NCBI RefSeq assembly: GCF_037975245.1
Contig: NC_092575.1
Coordinates: 12,761,001-12,821,000 of the forward strand
Length of the DNA: 60,000 nucleotides
Reading direction: 5' to 3'
Source: Apostichopus japonicus
Lineage: Eukaryota; Echinodermata; Holothuroidea; Aspidochirotida; Stichopodidae
This document shows, piece after piece, positions 43,351 through 54,680 of the stretch; the first letter of the stretch is position 1; every line of letters begins with the position of its first letter. The position numbers and the translations under genes were made by a program. Under the pieces are notes generated by a model. That model saw nothing but the letters and a program-made list of their open reading frames with translations. It had not been told where the DNA came from and did not search any database.

Positions 43351-44003
43351 ATTATTTTGATAAAAAGGTTACAGAAACAAATGAGGGACAACAAAGTTGC
43401 AGAAAAAAGCTGGAAAACTTGCAGGAACAATAAAGAAGGTGCAGAAACGAGAACAAATTAGGTTTAGAAAACGAGAAACATTTTTTATGACATGGCGCTA
43501 AACGTCTACCGTATTTAGCAGATTATTGAACAGAAATTACAGCCGATTGTCGACAGCGTGAAGATCTGGTTACCCTCTATTTACTTTTATTTGAAAATCA
43601 GGTATTGCATAATAGGTTGTTATCTACCAAATAGCAAACTGGGACACAGAGAAAGTGCTGTGTAATTACGTTTCTTTCAGTTCTGTCACTTCGAATAATG
43701 CAGGTTGAAACAGCACGTTGACAGAGGTGTTGGGGATCTGCACGAACACCTCTGCCAGCACTAACACTAGAGGCTAGAGCGTGAAGACATCTAGCTCACT
43801 GTGTAACACATGCATCATCCTGCACAGATATTTTATATATACAATTTCTTTGGGCTCATTGACATAGTCGGTCTTGGTTAGTATATGCATACGCCGATTG
43901 TTGTAGCCCACAAAGTACAATTCTAATTTCTAGGGTTCTATTACAATAGAGCAGTTCTGCTAGTAAATACCTAAATACACGGTAGCAATAGTGATCAAAG
44001 AAG

Positions 44004-44086
44004 ATGGAAGGGAAAGATCGACTCGCTGAGTGGTCCTCAAGATGGGACGATGGGAGAATACAATTTCATCGGTCAAAAGTTACTGG
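44004..44086 (+). CDS. TPMT: TPMT-like exon 1
   Basis: It starts at ATG 44004 and encodes MEGKDRLAEWSSRWDDGRIQ and onward to KVTG. The W-x-x-RW-x-x-G-x-x-x-FH pattern is the conserved TPMT N-terminal helix. Donor GTAAGT. This is shorter than the vertebrate N-terminus; no upstream in-frame Met was needed. Confidence 0.88.
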
Positions 44087-47000
44087 GTAAGTAGTACCTG
44101 TAATATATATCAATAACTATCATTAGAGTAAGCACTGGTGTAAGGTACTGTAGGCCTAGTTCAGATCAACAATATTGACTTAATGTGCTGTAATATTTCA
44201 ATATTAGCTAGGGGTAACCATTAGTCCTAATCAGGCTTATCAAGATTGTCCTGGTTTTCATTGAAAGCAAATTGTCCCACTGGCAAACTGAATTGTTCCA
44301 ATGTGTTAGGTATTTAAGACGGTGGGAAAATCCGTAACTTGGGCTACATAGTTGCAACAAGTGCTGACACGAACGTTATGTATTTATTTGGCTCTAGTAC
44401 AGTGTAGTGCTTCAGTTACCTAACCTATTGAGCCTTAAAGGCCAACCCAAATTTTTTTAAAAGGGCAGGACAGTGTTCGACACTAAAACCAAAGAAATTT
44501 GGTAACGGTAATACAAAGCACCCCTAAGTTCTTTTTTTCTCTCCTTTTGTTTGGTATTAACTATTACCTCAGCATCTAATTGAAATGCTTTAACACAAAG
44601 GTTGGCTTTGAAAGTATCTGTATGCAACCTACAATAGGCCAACCATAACACCAAACCATGAGCTTCAGTTGGGAAAGATCATAACAAATTGTTGATAGAT
44701 CAGTCCTACAGTAGATAAACCTTTCAATTCATAGCATTGTTTTAAAGCGTATTCTGAGGTAGACTACCAATTAAGAGCTGTTTTAGTAGTTTCTTTGCAT
44801 CTGAACTCTTTTCTAACATGATTTGTCAATTACAGTACAAAATGTTGTTATTTTATTTTGTTATGATTCTTTGTTACTTTTCATTCATGTTGACAGTGTT
44901 TTGATGGACAATATTGATTATCTATCCAATGGCAAGAAAGGACAAAGATTTCTAGTTCCTCTTTGTGGCAAAACCTTGGATATGCTATGGTAAGCAAAGT
45001 TGTTCTTCATGTAATTGCTTCTCGCCAACAGTTTCAGGTGACCAAAAAAAATGAAGAAACAAGATGGTTTAGAATTGATCAAGCTACAATTAAAAGGCTC
45101 AAGGAAAGATCATTAATACCCTGTAAGATGTCGTACAGTACACCAATAATTGTCAAGCCTACATTACTTGGGATAAATCTCTGTACATTTTAATATCAGA
45201 AATATTTTCGTCCCGAGTTTCACGCAATGTGCATATCACGACAAATACATGTATACACAATGTTCTTTATTAGTACTTTATTAGTACTAGTACTGCTATC
45301 ATGTCTACTATATATACCCACAGTATCATGGTCAAAACATGTTTCAGCATTCATGTTGAATTTTTCTGCATTGACCCTTACTGTGTGCCTACATAATAAT
45401 CTGACATAATGAGTTGTAAAATTTATACAATAGCCTTCACTTTCAATTCATTAATAAATTTGCATTTGTTTACAATGAGCAGTTATATATTTTATAACCA
45501 CTGCACTACAGTAGGTCATAATGAGAACTTTACATTATTGTACTAGAAGCAGTACTGATGAATCCCGGATCAAGGTCCAAACGAGGCAACGTATACAGTC
45601 GAAAATAAAGAAAATAATTGAAGGGATATTTTAGTAGCCTATAATGTAACTCTTCAAGAGAAGAAAAATATTCCACACTGAAAGTTGTAACCCCCATATC
45701 AGTGCTGTTTCGTGCCTGTTATTTGAGATATGCTTGATTGAATGTACATACATTAGTAACCTGTTTAGCCAAAAGTCAACCCTTCTTTCTCTGCAGTAAG
45801 TGGATCACAGTACTGTAGGTGATGTGTGATGTCATCGCAGTTGTTGGTGTGACTTACTGTAATGTTCAAGTGGTTCCTGACTACAAACAGTGTATAGCAA
45901 TGCAAGAAATCATCACAAGTACAAAGAGATGGAGAGTGTAAATTATATATAGATCTTTATTCAATGATAAACAGCATTGTATTTATGCACAGTACAGATT
46001 GTGGTCAAGGGGCTCTAGAACAAAGCTGGCAACCATTGTGAATTTGTGACACATCTAAAGGGGTAGACTTTCTCTTACTGTGGTTTGGGATTGATATCAC
46101 TGGTCTGTACACAAACTGGATTGGCGCAAAAGGCCTACTCTGTGAAGTCACCTGTCCGCCATGTTTGTTCACCCATGGAGTTATAGCCCCATGGTTCACC
46201 CAATTAATCTGAGCGATACGTTTCACTGATTTTGTATGCTAGCTGTACCAAACATAAACGTTGATTTAATTGCTATAGTTTCTTGTTGATAGAAAGTATC
46301 CAAAGCCAAGAGCAGTAGCACTGATATGAGGTGTGTGCCACTGAGGTGGGGGAAGGTGCTCAGGAGACGTGCCTACCCCCCCCCCCGTACCAAATACTAG
46401 GTTGACTTTTTTATTCTGGTCAATTTACTGAGTAATAAGTGGGTTAGTGTACAGATCAGTGATTGGTACGCTTTGTTTACCAGGGAGTTTACTACAGTTG
46501 CTCATCATTACACTTTCCAATGATAATATTCTTGTTCATTGACAATATCCTTGAAATGTGATACACATTTGAAATGTTTGCTTTTATTAAATTTATTCAC
46601 TGTCAATGTTCCTTGTTTTTGTATGATATCAAAATTTATGCAACCATTTGTTGTTGTAGAAGTTTGACTTTCTCCCTAGGTGCATAAATGATCTAAATCT
46701 CCAAATAAAGCAAATACATTCAATTTGCATATACGGTATTCAATTACCATAAAGATGACATCGTTTACTCGACAGAACTTTGCCAGATACATTCACAAAA
46801 TGTAACTAAATTTAAAAAACCAAAAATCCATATCTTCACCTTAAGCACAAAATGCTAACATATGATAGATTTGGCTTATACCTACATTAAAAAGCAAAAC
46901 ATATCCATCAATTGTTGAAACAGGCAACTCCTGTCATCGGTCTGTCCCTTTAAGTTAAGTACAAGTGATTCAATTATGTCATATTTAGACCAGTTTGAAG

Positions 47001-50000
47001 TTCTAAGTCTTTAGTCTTGTCATTCATATCCATTGTTATTTTGTTTATATGAGTAAAAACTTACAATTGTTTACAAGTAGCAGTACTGTACTGTACGAAT
47101 CACTTCATACAGAAGGCCAGTGTTGATTTGCTTTCTTTTTCATTTTCTGTTGTGAAAGACATGATATTTTTTATATTTACTTTTGGAATTTCTCTCCTTT
47201 ACCCGTTCACCTTAACCAGGTTAGCAGATCATGGCCATTATGTGGTTGGCATAGAAGGAGTGTCTAAAGCCTGCGAAGACTTTTTTAAGGAAAATGAAAT
47301 AAAATATACCGAGACAGACGTGCCAGATATTGCCGATGGTAAACTGTTCAAGGTATCGCCTGTTTCTGTGGTTTCATCCTCTTAAGATGTTTATGGAGTA
47401 TGTTAGAGGGTGGTAAGGGTGGAGGGGAGGGGTAGGGGGTGTGCTGGGGCAGAGGATGGGCATGATTACAGTTGGAAAAGATTGAAGCGTATGTATGAAT
47501 GTCTTTGGGATTTCTGTGCCCAGTTGGAAAGTTGCATGTACAGTAGGAAACAGCTCAATGTGTTTAAAGTCCTTAATTTGTATACAGTAGCTGTGTGGAA
47601 TTGTTAATACATTACAACTTTTTGGGAAATTTCAAGGGAGAAGATACTTTACAAAGTTAGAAACAAAAAAATGTACTGCTTTTTGTTCATCTCCCACTGT
47701 AGTATGTATGATGATATCATCAGAGATGGAAAGAGTTGTATGCCTGTTGTTTATTACTGCATGATATTTTAAGTAAAGTCTGTAATATAGAGCGGCTCGC
47801 ATTATTGCAAGGGTGAGTCCTCGTGATCACATCTCACCAGTTCTGGCGAATCTGCACTGGATTCCGTGTGACTACAGGGTTAGATTCTGAATCCTGACGT
47901 TTGTCTACAAGTGCCTTCACCAGTCGTCACCGGCCTACTTACGTGACCTCATCACTCAGTACCAACCGTGTCGCACACTTAGTTCATCATCTGACAAGTC
48001 TATTCTGGCGTTGAAACCTTCCAGCAAGAGAATTGGAAACCATGCCTTCAGTCACACTGCTCCTGAACTGTGGAACAAACTCCAGTCAAACATTCGGAAT
48101 GCATGTTCTTTTTATACCTTTAAGTCTTTGTTTAAAACGCATTACTTCAAGGAAGTCTATGGTTAATTGTTGTATACAGTAGTTTTCTTGTTTGTTCAGC
48201 GCATTGAGCTTCGGGATATTGCGCTCTATAAGTACTGGTGTAATAATAATATATATTGCCAAATTTCTTCATTGGAATCGAGGAGAGTTGACTCCGAGTT
48301 ACACCCTCTGCAGCATGGTTTCTATCTTCTGAATTATGTGTGACCATATTATTCATTTTTACCTTTAGAGTGAAGATGGAAGAATTCTTCTATACTGCTG
48401 TGATATTTTCAAGCTCAATAAGTGAGTATGACATTTTTTGGTGATTTGTGCTGTATTTGTTTGAACCATAGTTGGTAGAGGTAGTAGTAGTAGTGCCTAC
48501 AATGCCTAAGCAGGCCAAATGTTCAGAACGATCGTCCGAGATGACCAGATTTTGAATAGTCGTTTTAATTAGTAAAATTCAGATTGCGTTGTAACTAAAT
48601 ACCCCCAAAATATCTAAAATGAAAATAGGTATTTGTCCTCAATCGTGTTGGAGATACAGAAATGGAACAAATAAAGACTTGTTTTGCTTATTATTCACCC
48701 AAAAGGAGAGGTACTGAAATAAAATTGGGCCAAAAGCTGGTCTTCTATTCACCAAACCTACACATATTAGTCGCTATTTATTAATTTGCTACTTTTTTTT
48801 GTGCAACTGAATTTGCTTATCTGGACAACCAAAAAGCTAACGCCTAATTGTGCGACAGGCAACCAGAAAAGAAGATCTTAAAATCTTTACCCTGCTAATC
48901 CTTGCTCAGGCCTCTGATTGGGTTCACACTGGATGTTTGATTTTGTTTGTTATTTCAGGGACATACTTGGTCAGTTCGATGCAATCGTGGACAGAGGTTC
49001 ACTTGTAGCCATCTATGAACAGGACAGGCAGAGGTAGGTTTCATTCTATTAAAGATAGTTTCTATTTTACTTCAATGGTGACTAGTCTGTAGTCATGGAA
49101 ACTTGGTCAGTTTGATGCAGTCGTCGACAGAGGTTCAATTGTAGCCATCTATGAACAGGACAGGCAGAGGTACTGTAGGTTTCATTCTATTAAAGATAGT
49201 TCCTATTTTACTTCAATGGTGACTAGTCTGTAGTCATGGAAACTTGGTCAGTTTGATGCAGTCATTGACAGAGGTTCAATTGTAGCCATCTATGAACAGG
49301 ACAGGCAGAGGTAGGTTTCATTCTATTAAAGATAGTTTCTAGTTTAATTTTGGTGACTAGTCTGTAGTCATGGAAACATGACACACAGAAATTTGCAAAT
49401 GCATCATTACCATCCTACAGAACTGAAGGTAAGTTAAGCATAGGTATTCTGAGGATTTCAAAAAGTCGCACAAATGGAAACGAATGTAGATTTCCTTAAA
49501 GCTGACACAATTTATTCTACACGTGAGCTGCGTGGAAGACGGTGTTTAATGGCCTGAAATGGTAGTAAAACATATGCAACATATTTATCCACTTCAATAG
49601 TTGGAAACCAAAGAAACAGAACCTAAAAGCTGTAAAAAAATATTGCCAGCTTTTGATTGTCTTAGTATCGTAGACCTATTAGCCTGTTAATACTTGAAAC
49701 GGTTCACAAGTTGTTGAAAACCCAAAGTTTGCTTCTCTGGTAACCCGCCTGCCCACTTTTCCATGTGAATCTTTATCTGCAGACATCCATGTTTGAGTGT
49801 TTATAAGTAGTTTACTTCTTTTTTTCTCCCTTTCCATGCATTGGTTATGTTGTATTAACGTTTATGTATATGTACTGTACAAATATTTTGTTCACCTTTA
49901 TACAGTTATATCCTTGCATTATTTTGTACCTGTACTTACAGTTTATGATGGAAATAAAATGTTTCATTGTCATTGTCATTTCATTGTCATTGTTCTAATA

Positions 50001-53000
50001 AAGTGAGTATTAGCCCATAATGGGAAAGATGGAAATCCATTTTATGACCATGGTATTCAGTTGATGGCCTGGGGGAGGGGCAGTCCGAGCTAACAAAATT
50101 TTGTTTGATTGAAATCGATTACGTTCGAAATTGTAATATATTTTTACAACCTTTCATGGTGACCAACCTACGTTTATTTTTTCAATCTTAAGAATTCTAG
50201 ATCGCTTCCTCGTTGTTCAAAAAGTTGTTTAAAAAAATTGGCTTAGTGTGTGAATACTGCATCCCTTGCTATTAGGGTAAAGTGGTTTTGTTTGGTAAAA
50301 TTTGCTTCTTTCTTTCCTTCTCTTACAAATTGTCTGGCGATCCATGGATGCCTGGATCTAGTTTTCTGGCTATTTAGCCTACTTTGATAAATGGAGTTGC
50401 AAGAACTGCCACCTGGTGTATGGTTTGTTCTTGAAAGATTTTACATAGCAGTTAAAGAGCAGTTTGAAGACTGGTAGTCCTGTGATCGGTCTTTTGTCAA
50501 TTTCTACTTCCAGGTATATCACACTGATGAAGAGTGTCTTGAAGACAGATGGGAGAATCTTGCTGATGGTAGTCGAGTATGACTCTAATGAGAGGAAGGT
50601 CAAAGGTGAATACTTCCTGTAAGGCAGAGTAAAATGTCTTTAGAAATTTTTAACACTGGGTAATAATGATAATAACAATATTTGCTTTTTGTATAGCGCT
50701 TTATACCAGCGATAGGTCTCAAAGCGCTTTACAGACACATATATTACCCCTGGTCAATGATAAACTGTCCCAGAGACAATCCCTCCAGTCGGCAGCAGTT
50801 ATATACTGCGCCCAATGACAAGTTACCTCACAGGTACCCATTTAACCCCTGGGTGGAGAAAGGCAAGTGAGATAAAGCATCTTGCCCAAGGACACAACGT
50901 AATGAACTAGGCAGGAATCGAACCAGCATTCTTGGATCCCGAGTCCGACGCCTTAGCCAATTAGTCACCAGGCTCTCACAATTTGTTTTAAGCTAGGTAG
51001 AAAGGGGAGAGCACATATATAGGAGGCAGGTAGGTATTATCATTTGTGTATAAAAATCTTTTTATGTGCAGTTTACCCTGCATTTAAGTTAACCCACACT
51101 CGCGCCGATTTTTGGCAGTAAAGATTCGGTCGCTTTGATGCATGTGTGATATGTACAAGATGAACAGTAACCCTCCTTTACCCTGCCCACTTGGTTGATG
51201 ATGTCTAGCAGGATTGGGCAAAATAATGCTGTCCGCAGTGAAAATTATACGTTTCAATCCACTGTCCGTTACATGGCCTAAGAATGCTCCGACCCTCTCA
51301 CAACATATAAGGAAATATTTGCATTACACAGGACTGAAAAGATCCCAAAGTTTCTATATGCTGGCTGTCCATCCGTTAAGTTGAAATGAGGATTCCTATC
51401 ACAGAGTATCACATGCACTACATGTAAGAAACCTTTTGGTCATTCAGTGAATTCCTTGTTGAACAGTTGGTTTATAGCTGAAGAAACACATCAATTGTTC
51501 TGTTATATGACAGAGTTTCGCAGGGTCACATCAACAGGGGTTTAAAAACCACGCAGGCAGCAGGAAAAAATGCTTGGGGGGCTGCATGAGGCCCTGGTGC
51601 TGTACTCTGCCCACCTGTGATGTAATTGATGTACTACAAAGTCATGTAATAGCATATTATAGTGTTATAACCTGTGATATTCTTATTGTGATTCCCTCTC
51701 TCTTTACTCTATCTGTTTCTAGGTCCACCTCGTCCCTTTTTCAGGAATGATTTAGACAAATTGTATGGTAAGTGTCACATTTTCGCTTGATTTTCATTCT
51801 TTTTTAGTATATTTCACAACGTAAGTCCATGTGTTTGCAGAATAACATCTTCCTTTTGTACCCAAGTACACAAATGAACGCATTATGAACAAACAATGTA
51901 TTGTTTGATTAAGTATGTGGTAGCATCACAAACAGATAGCTGCTGACATGACAAAGTGTGTTGCATATTAGTAATAGTAGAGGAAGAAAGAAACATTGAT
52001 ACTTAAAGACCAACTATGGAGACTTTTCGATAAACATAAAATCCCACCATTTTGCATGTATGTAATCCTTAACTCACTCCAATTACATTGCTGTAATTAA
52101 CTTTACCAATTTCGGACGTTAAATACGTGAAAAATGGGAAGAAAAGTCAGCTTTTTAGGAAACCTATATCAGACATTCAAATACAGTACAATTGTTCGCT
52201 ATCTGTTTATAAACAGTACCTATTTCAGCGTTTGATTTTCGGGGTATACCAATAATGACGTCACACGGTGACCAGAGGCTCCTTTGGGTCAATCTCTGTT
52301 TTCAGACATTCCAAGGTACATGTCACGTGACAACCCAAAATGTCCATTTTCGTGGTCGTTTTTGGATGGGTTATAGTAGGTTTTCGAAGATTATTTTTTA
52401 CACATGTTTATTATGGGTATGTAAACTCCCAAATTTATGGAAAATCCCCGAAATTTTTTTGTCTCCATTGTTGGTCTTTAAGGCTAGGCCTATGCACTTT
52501 TGTAGCAAAGTGTACTGATCGTAGATTCCATCATATGTTAGGAGTCAAGGTCAGGGGGGAATTGGGGGGGGGTCATGGCAGATTTAAATTGTCTTTTGGG
52601 TGGGGGGACAAGAATTCTCTACAATGTTGGGACAGAACGTTGCACTAGTTGCACATGAATTGGGCTTGGATTCATCTTGACAGAAAGAATTTGTCTTTCC
52701 TGACAAAAGGGCCCTTTTGGCCAGTCGAAGTCTCCAGTTTGTGACTTGCGAGCATTATGGGAATTTCACAGTCTTTTTCAACATTAACTGCAATTTGTTT
52801 TTTATTCACTGACTTGGAGTGAAATCAAAACAAGAAAAAGCCCTCAAACCATGGATTGCTAAATATGCTTAAAAAGGTTATTTTGGGTGTTCATATAAAA
52901 ACTAAACCAATTTCCTACATGTTGTACCCCAGATAAGGATAATCTTAAGTGCCACCATACAAGGACATGCTGTACTTAAACTAATCCATTCTGTATTATC

Positions 53001-53283
53001 AGTTATAGGGCCTGGAGTGGATCTGATGGGCTGTGCAATATGCATAAATGTATGGCCAATATATTGTTTTACACATGTATACAAGCTTTATCGTCACATA
53101 TTTTTGTTTTACTTTAAAAAAATTTTTTCTTACTTCTCGTTTTGAATATGTCTACTAGGTGACTGGTGTGAGCTACGAGAGATTGACAGAAGTGATATGA
53201 TGCCCCAAAATCCAGAACGATTTGGCAAGCAGTGGGGACTGTCATCAATCTGGAATATTTGGTACCTAGTGAATCGCAGTTGA
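44004..53283 (+). CDS. TPMT: Thiopurine S-methyltransferase-like SAM-dependent methyltransferase, 8 exons, 232 aa
   Basis: Joining 44004-44086, 44897-44989, 47220-47352, 48369-48421, 48959-49033, 50514-50605, 51723-51767 and 53159-53283 gives 233 codons including TGA. All junctions are GT-AG with consistent phases. TPMT hallmarks: WDDGRIQFH near the start (11-22), LVPLCGK (48-53) for SAM binding, HGHYVVGIE (63-71) with the ribose-binding acidic residue, LLYCCDIF, FDAIVDRGSLVAI (127-139), GRILLMVVEYD and the GPPRPF loop (177-182). It ends SSIWNIWYLVNRS. Vertebrate TPMT is about 245 residues. The family methylates aromatic and heterocyclic thiols, and some relatives act on other chalcogens; it is cytosolic. 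The native substrate cannot be inferred. Introns host a LINE fragment and a SINE; exon 5 is triplicated. Confidence 0.93.
44897..44989 (+). CDS. TPMT: TPMT-like exon 2: SAM-binding PLCGK
   Basis: Acceptor GTTGACAG, donor GTAAGC. It encodes VLMDNIDYLSNGKKGQRF then LVPLCGKTLDMLW, the family SAM-binding motif. Confidence 0.93.
47220..47352 (+). CDS. TPMT: TPMT-like exon 3
   Basis: Acceptor CTTAACCAG, donor GTATCG. It encodes LADHGHYVVGIEGVSKACED through DIADGKLFK. HGH-VVG-E is the second SAM-site strand. Confidence 0.93.
47790..48255 (+). mobile_element. L2/CR1-like LINE 3' fragment in TPMT intron 3
   Basis: The frame from 47792 reads ARIIARVSPRDHISPVLANL, HWIPCDYRVRF, then after one TGA (47888) VYKCLHQSSPAYLRDLI, APELWNKLQSNIRNA and FKTHYFKEVYG with TAA at 48164. 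It has the L2/CR1-like end TTGCGCTCTATAAGTACTGG plus AATAATAAT. It is related to but diverged from the LINE at 8000-11258. Confidence 0.85.
48369..48421 (+). CDS. TPMT: TPMT-like exon 4
   Basis: A 53-nt exon, acceptor TACCTTTAG, donor GTGAGT. It encodes SEDGRILLYCCDIFKLN; LYCC-IF is conserved in TPMT. Confidence 0.92.
48959..49033 (+). CDS. TPMT: TPMT-like exon 5 (first of three tandem copies)
   Basis: Acceptor TTATTTCAG, donor GTAGGT. It encodes DILGQFDAIVDRGSLVAIYE and then QDRQR. FD-I-DRG-LVAI is the TPMT catalytic-fold strand. Two partial copies follow in the intron. Confidence 0.93.
48965..49375 (+). repeat. Tandem triplication of TPMT-like exon 5 and its 5' intron flank
   Basis: Copies start at 48965, 49101 and 49242 (ACTTGGTCAGTT), with periods of 136 and 141 bp. 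Copies 2 and 3 keep the reading frame of GQFDA(V)(V/I)DRGS(I)VAIYEQDRQR and the GAG|GTA donor region, but lack the acceptor of copy 1. Copy 2 has a 5-bp insertion just after the donor. Confidence 0.92.
50514..50605 (+). CDS. TPMT: TPMT-like exon 6
   Basis: Acceptor TACTTCCAG, donor GTGAAT. It encodes YITLMKSVLKTDGRILLMVV then EYDSNERKVK, the strand before the GPP loop. Confidence 0.92.
50660..50982 (-). mobile_element. tRNA-derived SINE with L2/CR1-type tail
   Basis: On the minus strand: a tRNA-like head (TGGCTAAGGCG A-box region, CTGGTTCGATTCCTGCC B box), a body with CCTTGGGCAAGATGCTTTAT and CTCCACCCAGGGGTTAAATG, then GTAAAGCGCTTTGAGACC and GCGCTATACAAAAAGCAAAT followed by an ATT-rich tail. 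The 3' end resembles L2/CR1 LINE ends, as expected if a LINE RT mobilised it. It lies in TPMT-like intron 6, antisense. Confidence 0.9.
51723..51767 (+). CDS. TPMT: TPMT-like exon 7
   Basis: A 45-nt exon with acceptor TGTTTCTAG and donor GTAAGT. It encodes the GPPRPFFRNDLDKLYG loop, matching the GPPF-V---I--LFG pattern of the family. Confidence 0.92.
53159..53283 (+). CDS. TPMT: TPMT-like exon 8 and stop
   Basis: Acceptor GTCTACTAG. It encodes DWCELREIDRSDMMPQNPER, then KQWGLSSIWNIWYLVNRS and TGA 53281-53283. The W-G-hydrophobic-YL terminal strand is typical of TPMT. Confidence 0.92.
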
Positions 53284-53662
53284 ACTGAATGCGTTTGGCC
53301 CGCCAAATTCAGAACCATCCTTGTGGAAGGGTTCCTCAGTTTCCTCTATACCTACGTATGCAACCATCTTATCTCTACCGAGGATGTTAGTTGTTGACTT
53401 CCATGTGAATACAACAAAGCCTACCATCTTGTTTAGTTTATATGACAGCAGTCTTTGTGAAGAACAAGACCACTCCACAACCCCCCAAAAAAAACAGCTA
53501 AGAAAAATCTTGTTCTGTTTTGGGAGATAAACTGCTTTAAAAGTTGTGCCTGGGGCTGTCATGCAGATCTGTAACCTTTTCACTTTCTCTTTGTTTTTCT
53601 TTTCATAATTTTAAGGTAGAATGTTAAAAACATTGACACTGAACCCAAAATGCTATCACTAA

Positions 53663-53894
53663 AGCCCGGGTCACATCTGCGCGATTCAACTCGCAACTAA
53701 TATCACGCGAATCAGAAAAGTTGCTTCTAAGAAGTTGCACTGATTAGGACATTGCTCTATTGCAAATCATCCCAAATCGACGGCGCAACTTTTATTGCGC
53801 AACAAGTTGATACCCGTGTCTAACTACGCGATTCAACCTTCAATTGTATTGCGAGTTGAATCGCGTGTTGAATCGCGCAGATGTGACCCGGGCT
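53663..53894. mobile_element. 232-bp MITE in the probable TPMT-like 3' UTR
   Basis: Inverted termini AGCCCGGGTCACATCTGCGC and onward are perfect for about 28 bp, and TAA flanks both sides (53660-53662, 53895-53897). A TAA duplication fits PIF/Harbinger-type elements. The right TIR carries an extra ACGCGATTCAAC-type duplication. No coding capacity. Confidence 0.85.
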
Positions 53895-54185
53895 TAAGTC
53901 ATGTTAAGTCCTTCAATATTTTAGATTTCAGCATTTGCAAAAACCCATCTGCATTCCCGAAATTTAACATATGTGGCTCTACGATGTCATGTATATATGA
54001 CTTATTTCAAAGTCTTCAGCTTTTTGTGTATGAAGGAACATTAAATTTGTAATATCTTCCAAATGGAATATTATTTAAGACTTTTACGTATCTATGTGGG
54101 GAAGTTTCTTTCGTGGCAGTTGTCTCTATCAGGTAGACGTATAATGAAAGTTCAGGTTTTCTCCTCTTCTTCTTCGTCATTTTAC

Positions 54186-54191
54186 AATAAA
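54186..54191 (+). promoter_or_regulatory. Candidate poly(A) signal of the TPMT-like gene
   Basis: AATAAA followed by a GT-rich stretch (TATGTGGAGTGTGTTATAAT). It implies a 3' UTR of about 0.9 kb that would contain the MITE. Motif evidence only. Confidence 0.4.
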
Positions 54192-54290
54192 AGCTTTATG
54201 TGGAGTGTGTTATAATTAGCAGCTGTAGCCTGTGAACACTTGTGCTCTAATCTACTTCAGAGAGTTTTTTATCTTGTATATTAAAGTAAT

Positions 54291-54680
54291 TAATGCCCTT
54301 ACACATGGGTGTGACAGTGCTAGATTAGAAGGAGGGAGGTGAAGGGGGAGGGGGGGGGGGGTTGTGGACACCATGCATGAAGTCTATGGCAGGGGTTTTC
54401 TTCTTTGAGTTTGGATAAAATTGACAATGATGTAAAACATTTCTTCCATGTGCTGTATGTAGTTTCCAAGTATACTGTACATGTCTCCACATATCTGTCT
54501 TAATGCCTTAACACACGGGTGAGGACACAATTGCTGGATTTTTGTACGGGGGAGGGGAATGAGTGGGACAGCTGGCATGAAGTGTATGGAAGGGGTTTTC
54601 TCCTTTGAGTTAAACAACTTTACTTGGATAAAGTTTACAATTATTGAAAATAAACATGTACTCAATGTAGTTTTCAAGTT
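54291..54680 (+). repeat. Diverged tandem duplication, ~200-bp unit
   Basis: Units start at 54291 and 54501 with TAATGCC(C)TTA, and share GGGG-AGGGG tracts, CATGAAGT(C/G)TATGG, AGGGGTTTTCT(T/C)CTTTGAGTT and TGTAGTTTTCAAG. Confidence 0.8.

Noticed and set aside
49101-49375. Copies 2 and 3 of TPMT-like exon 5 as functional mutually exclusive exons
   Set aside because: The nearest upstream AGs give the wrong splice phase and no pyrimidine tract is evident; left as a finding to test rather than annotated as CDS.
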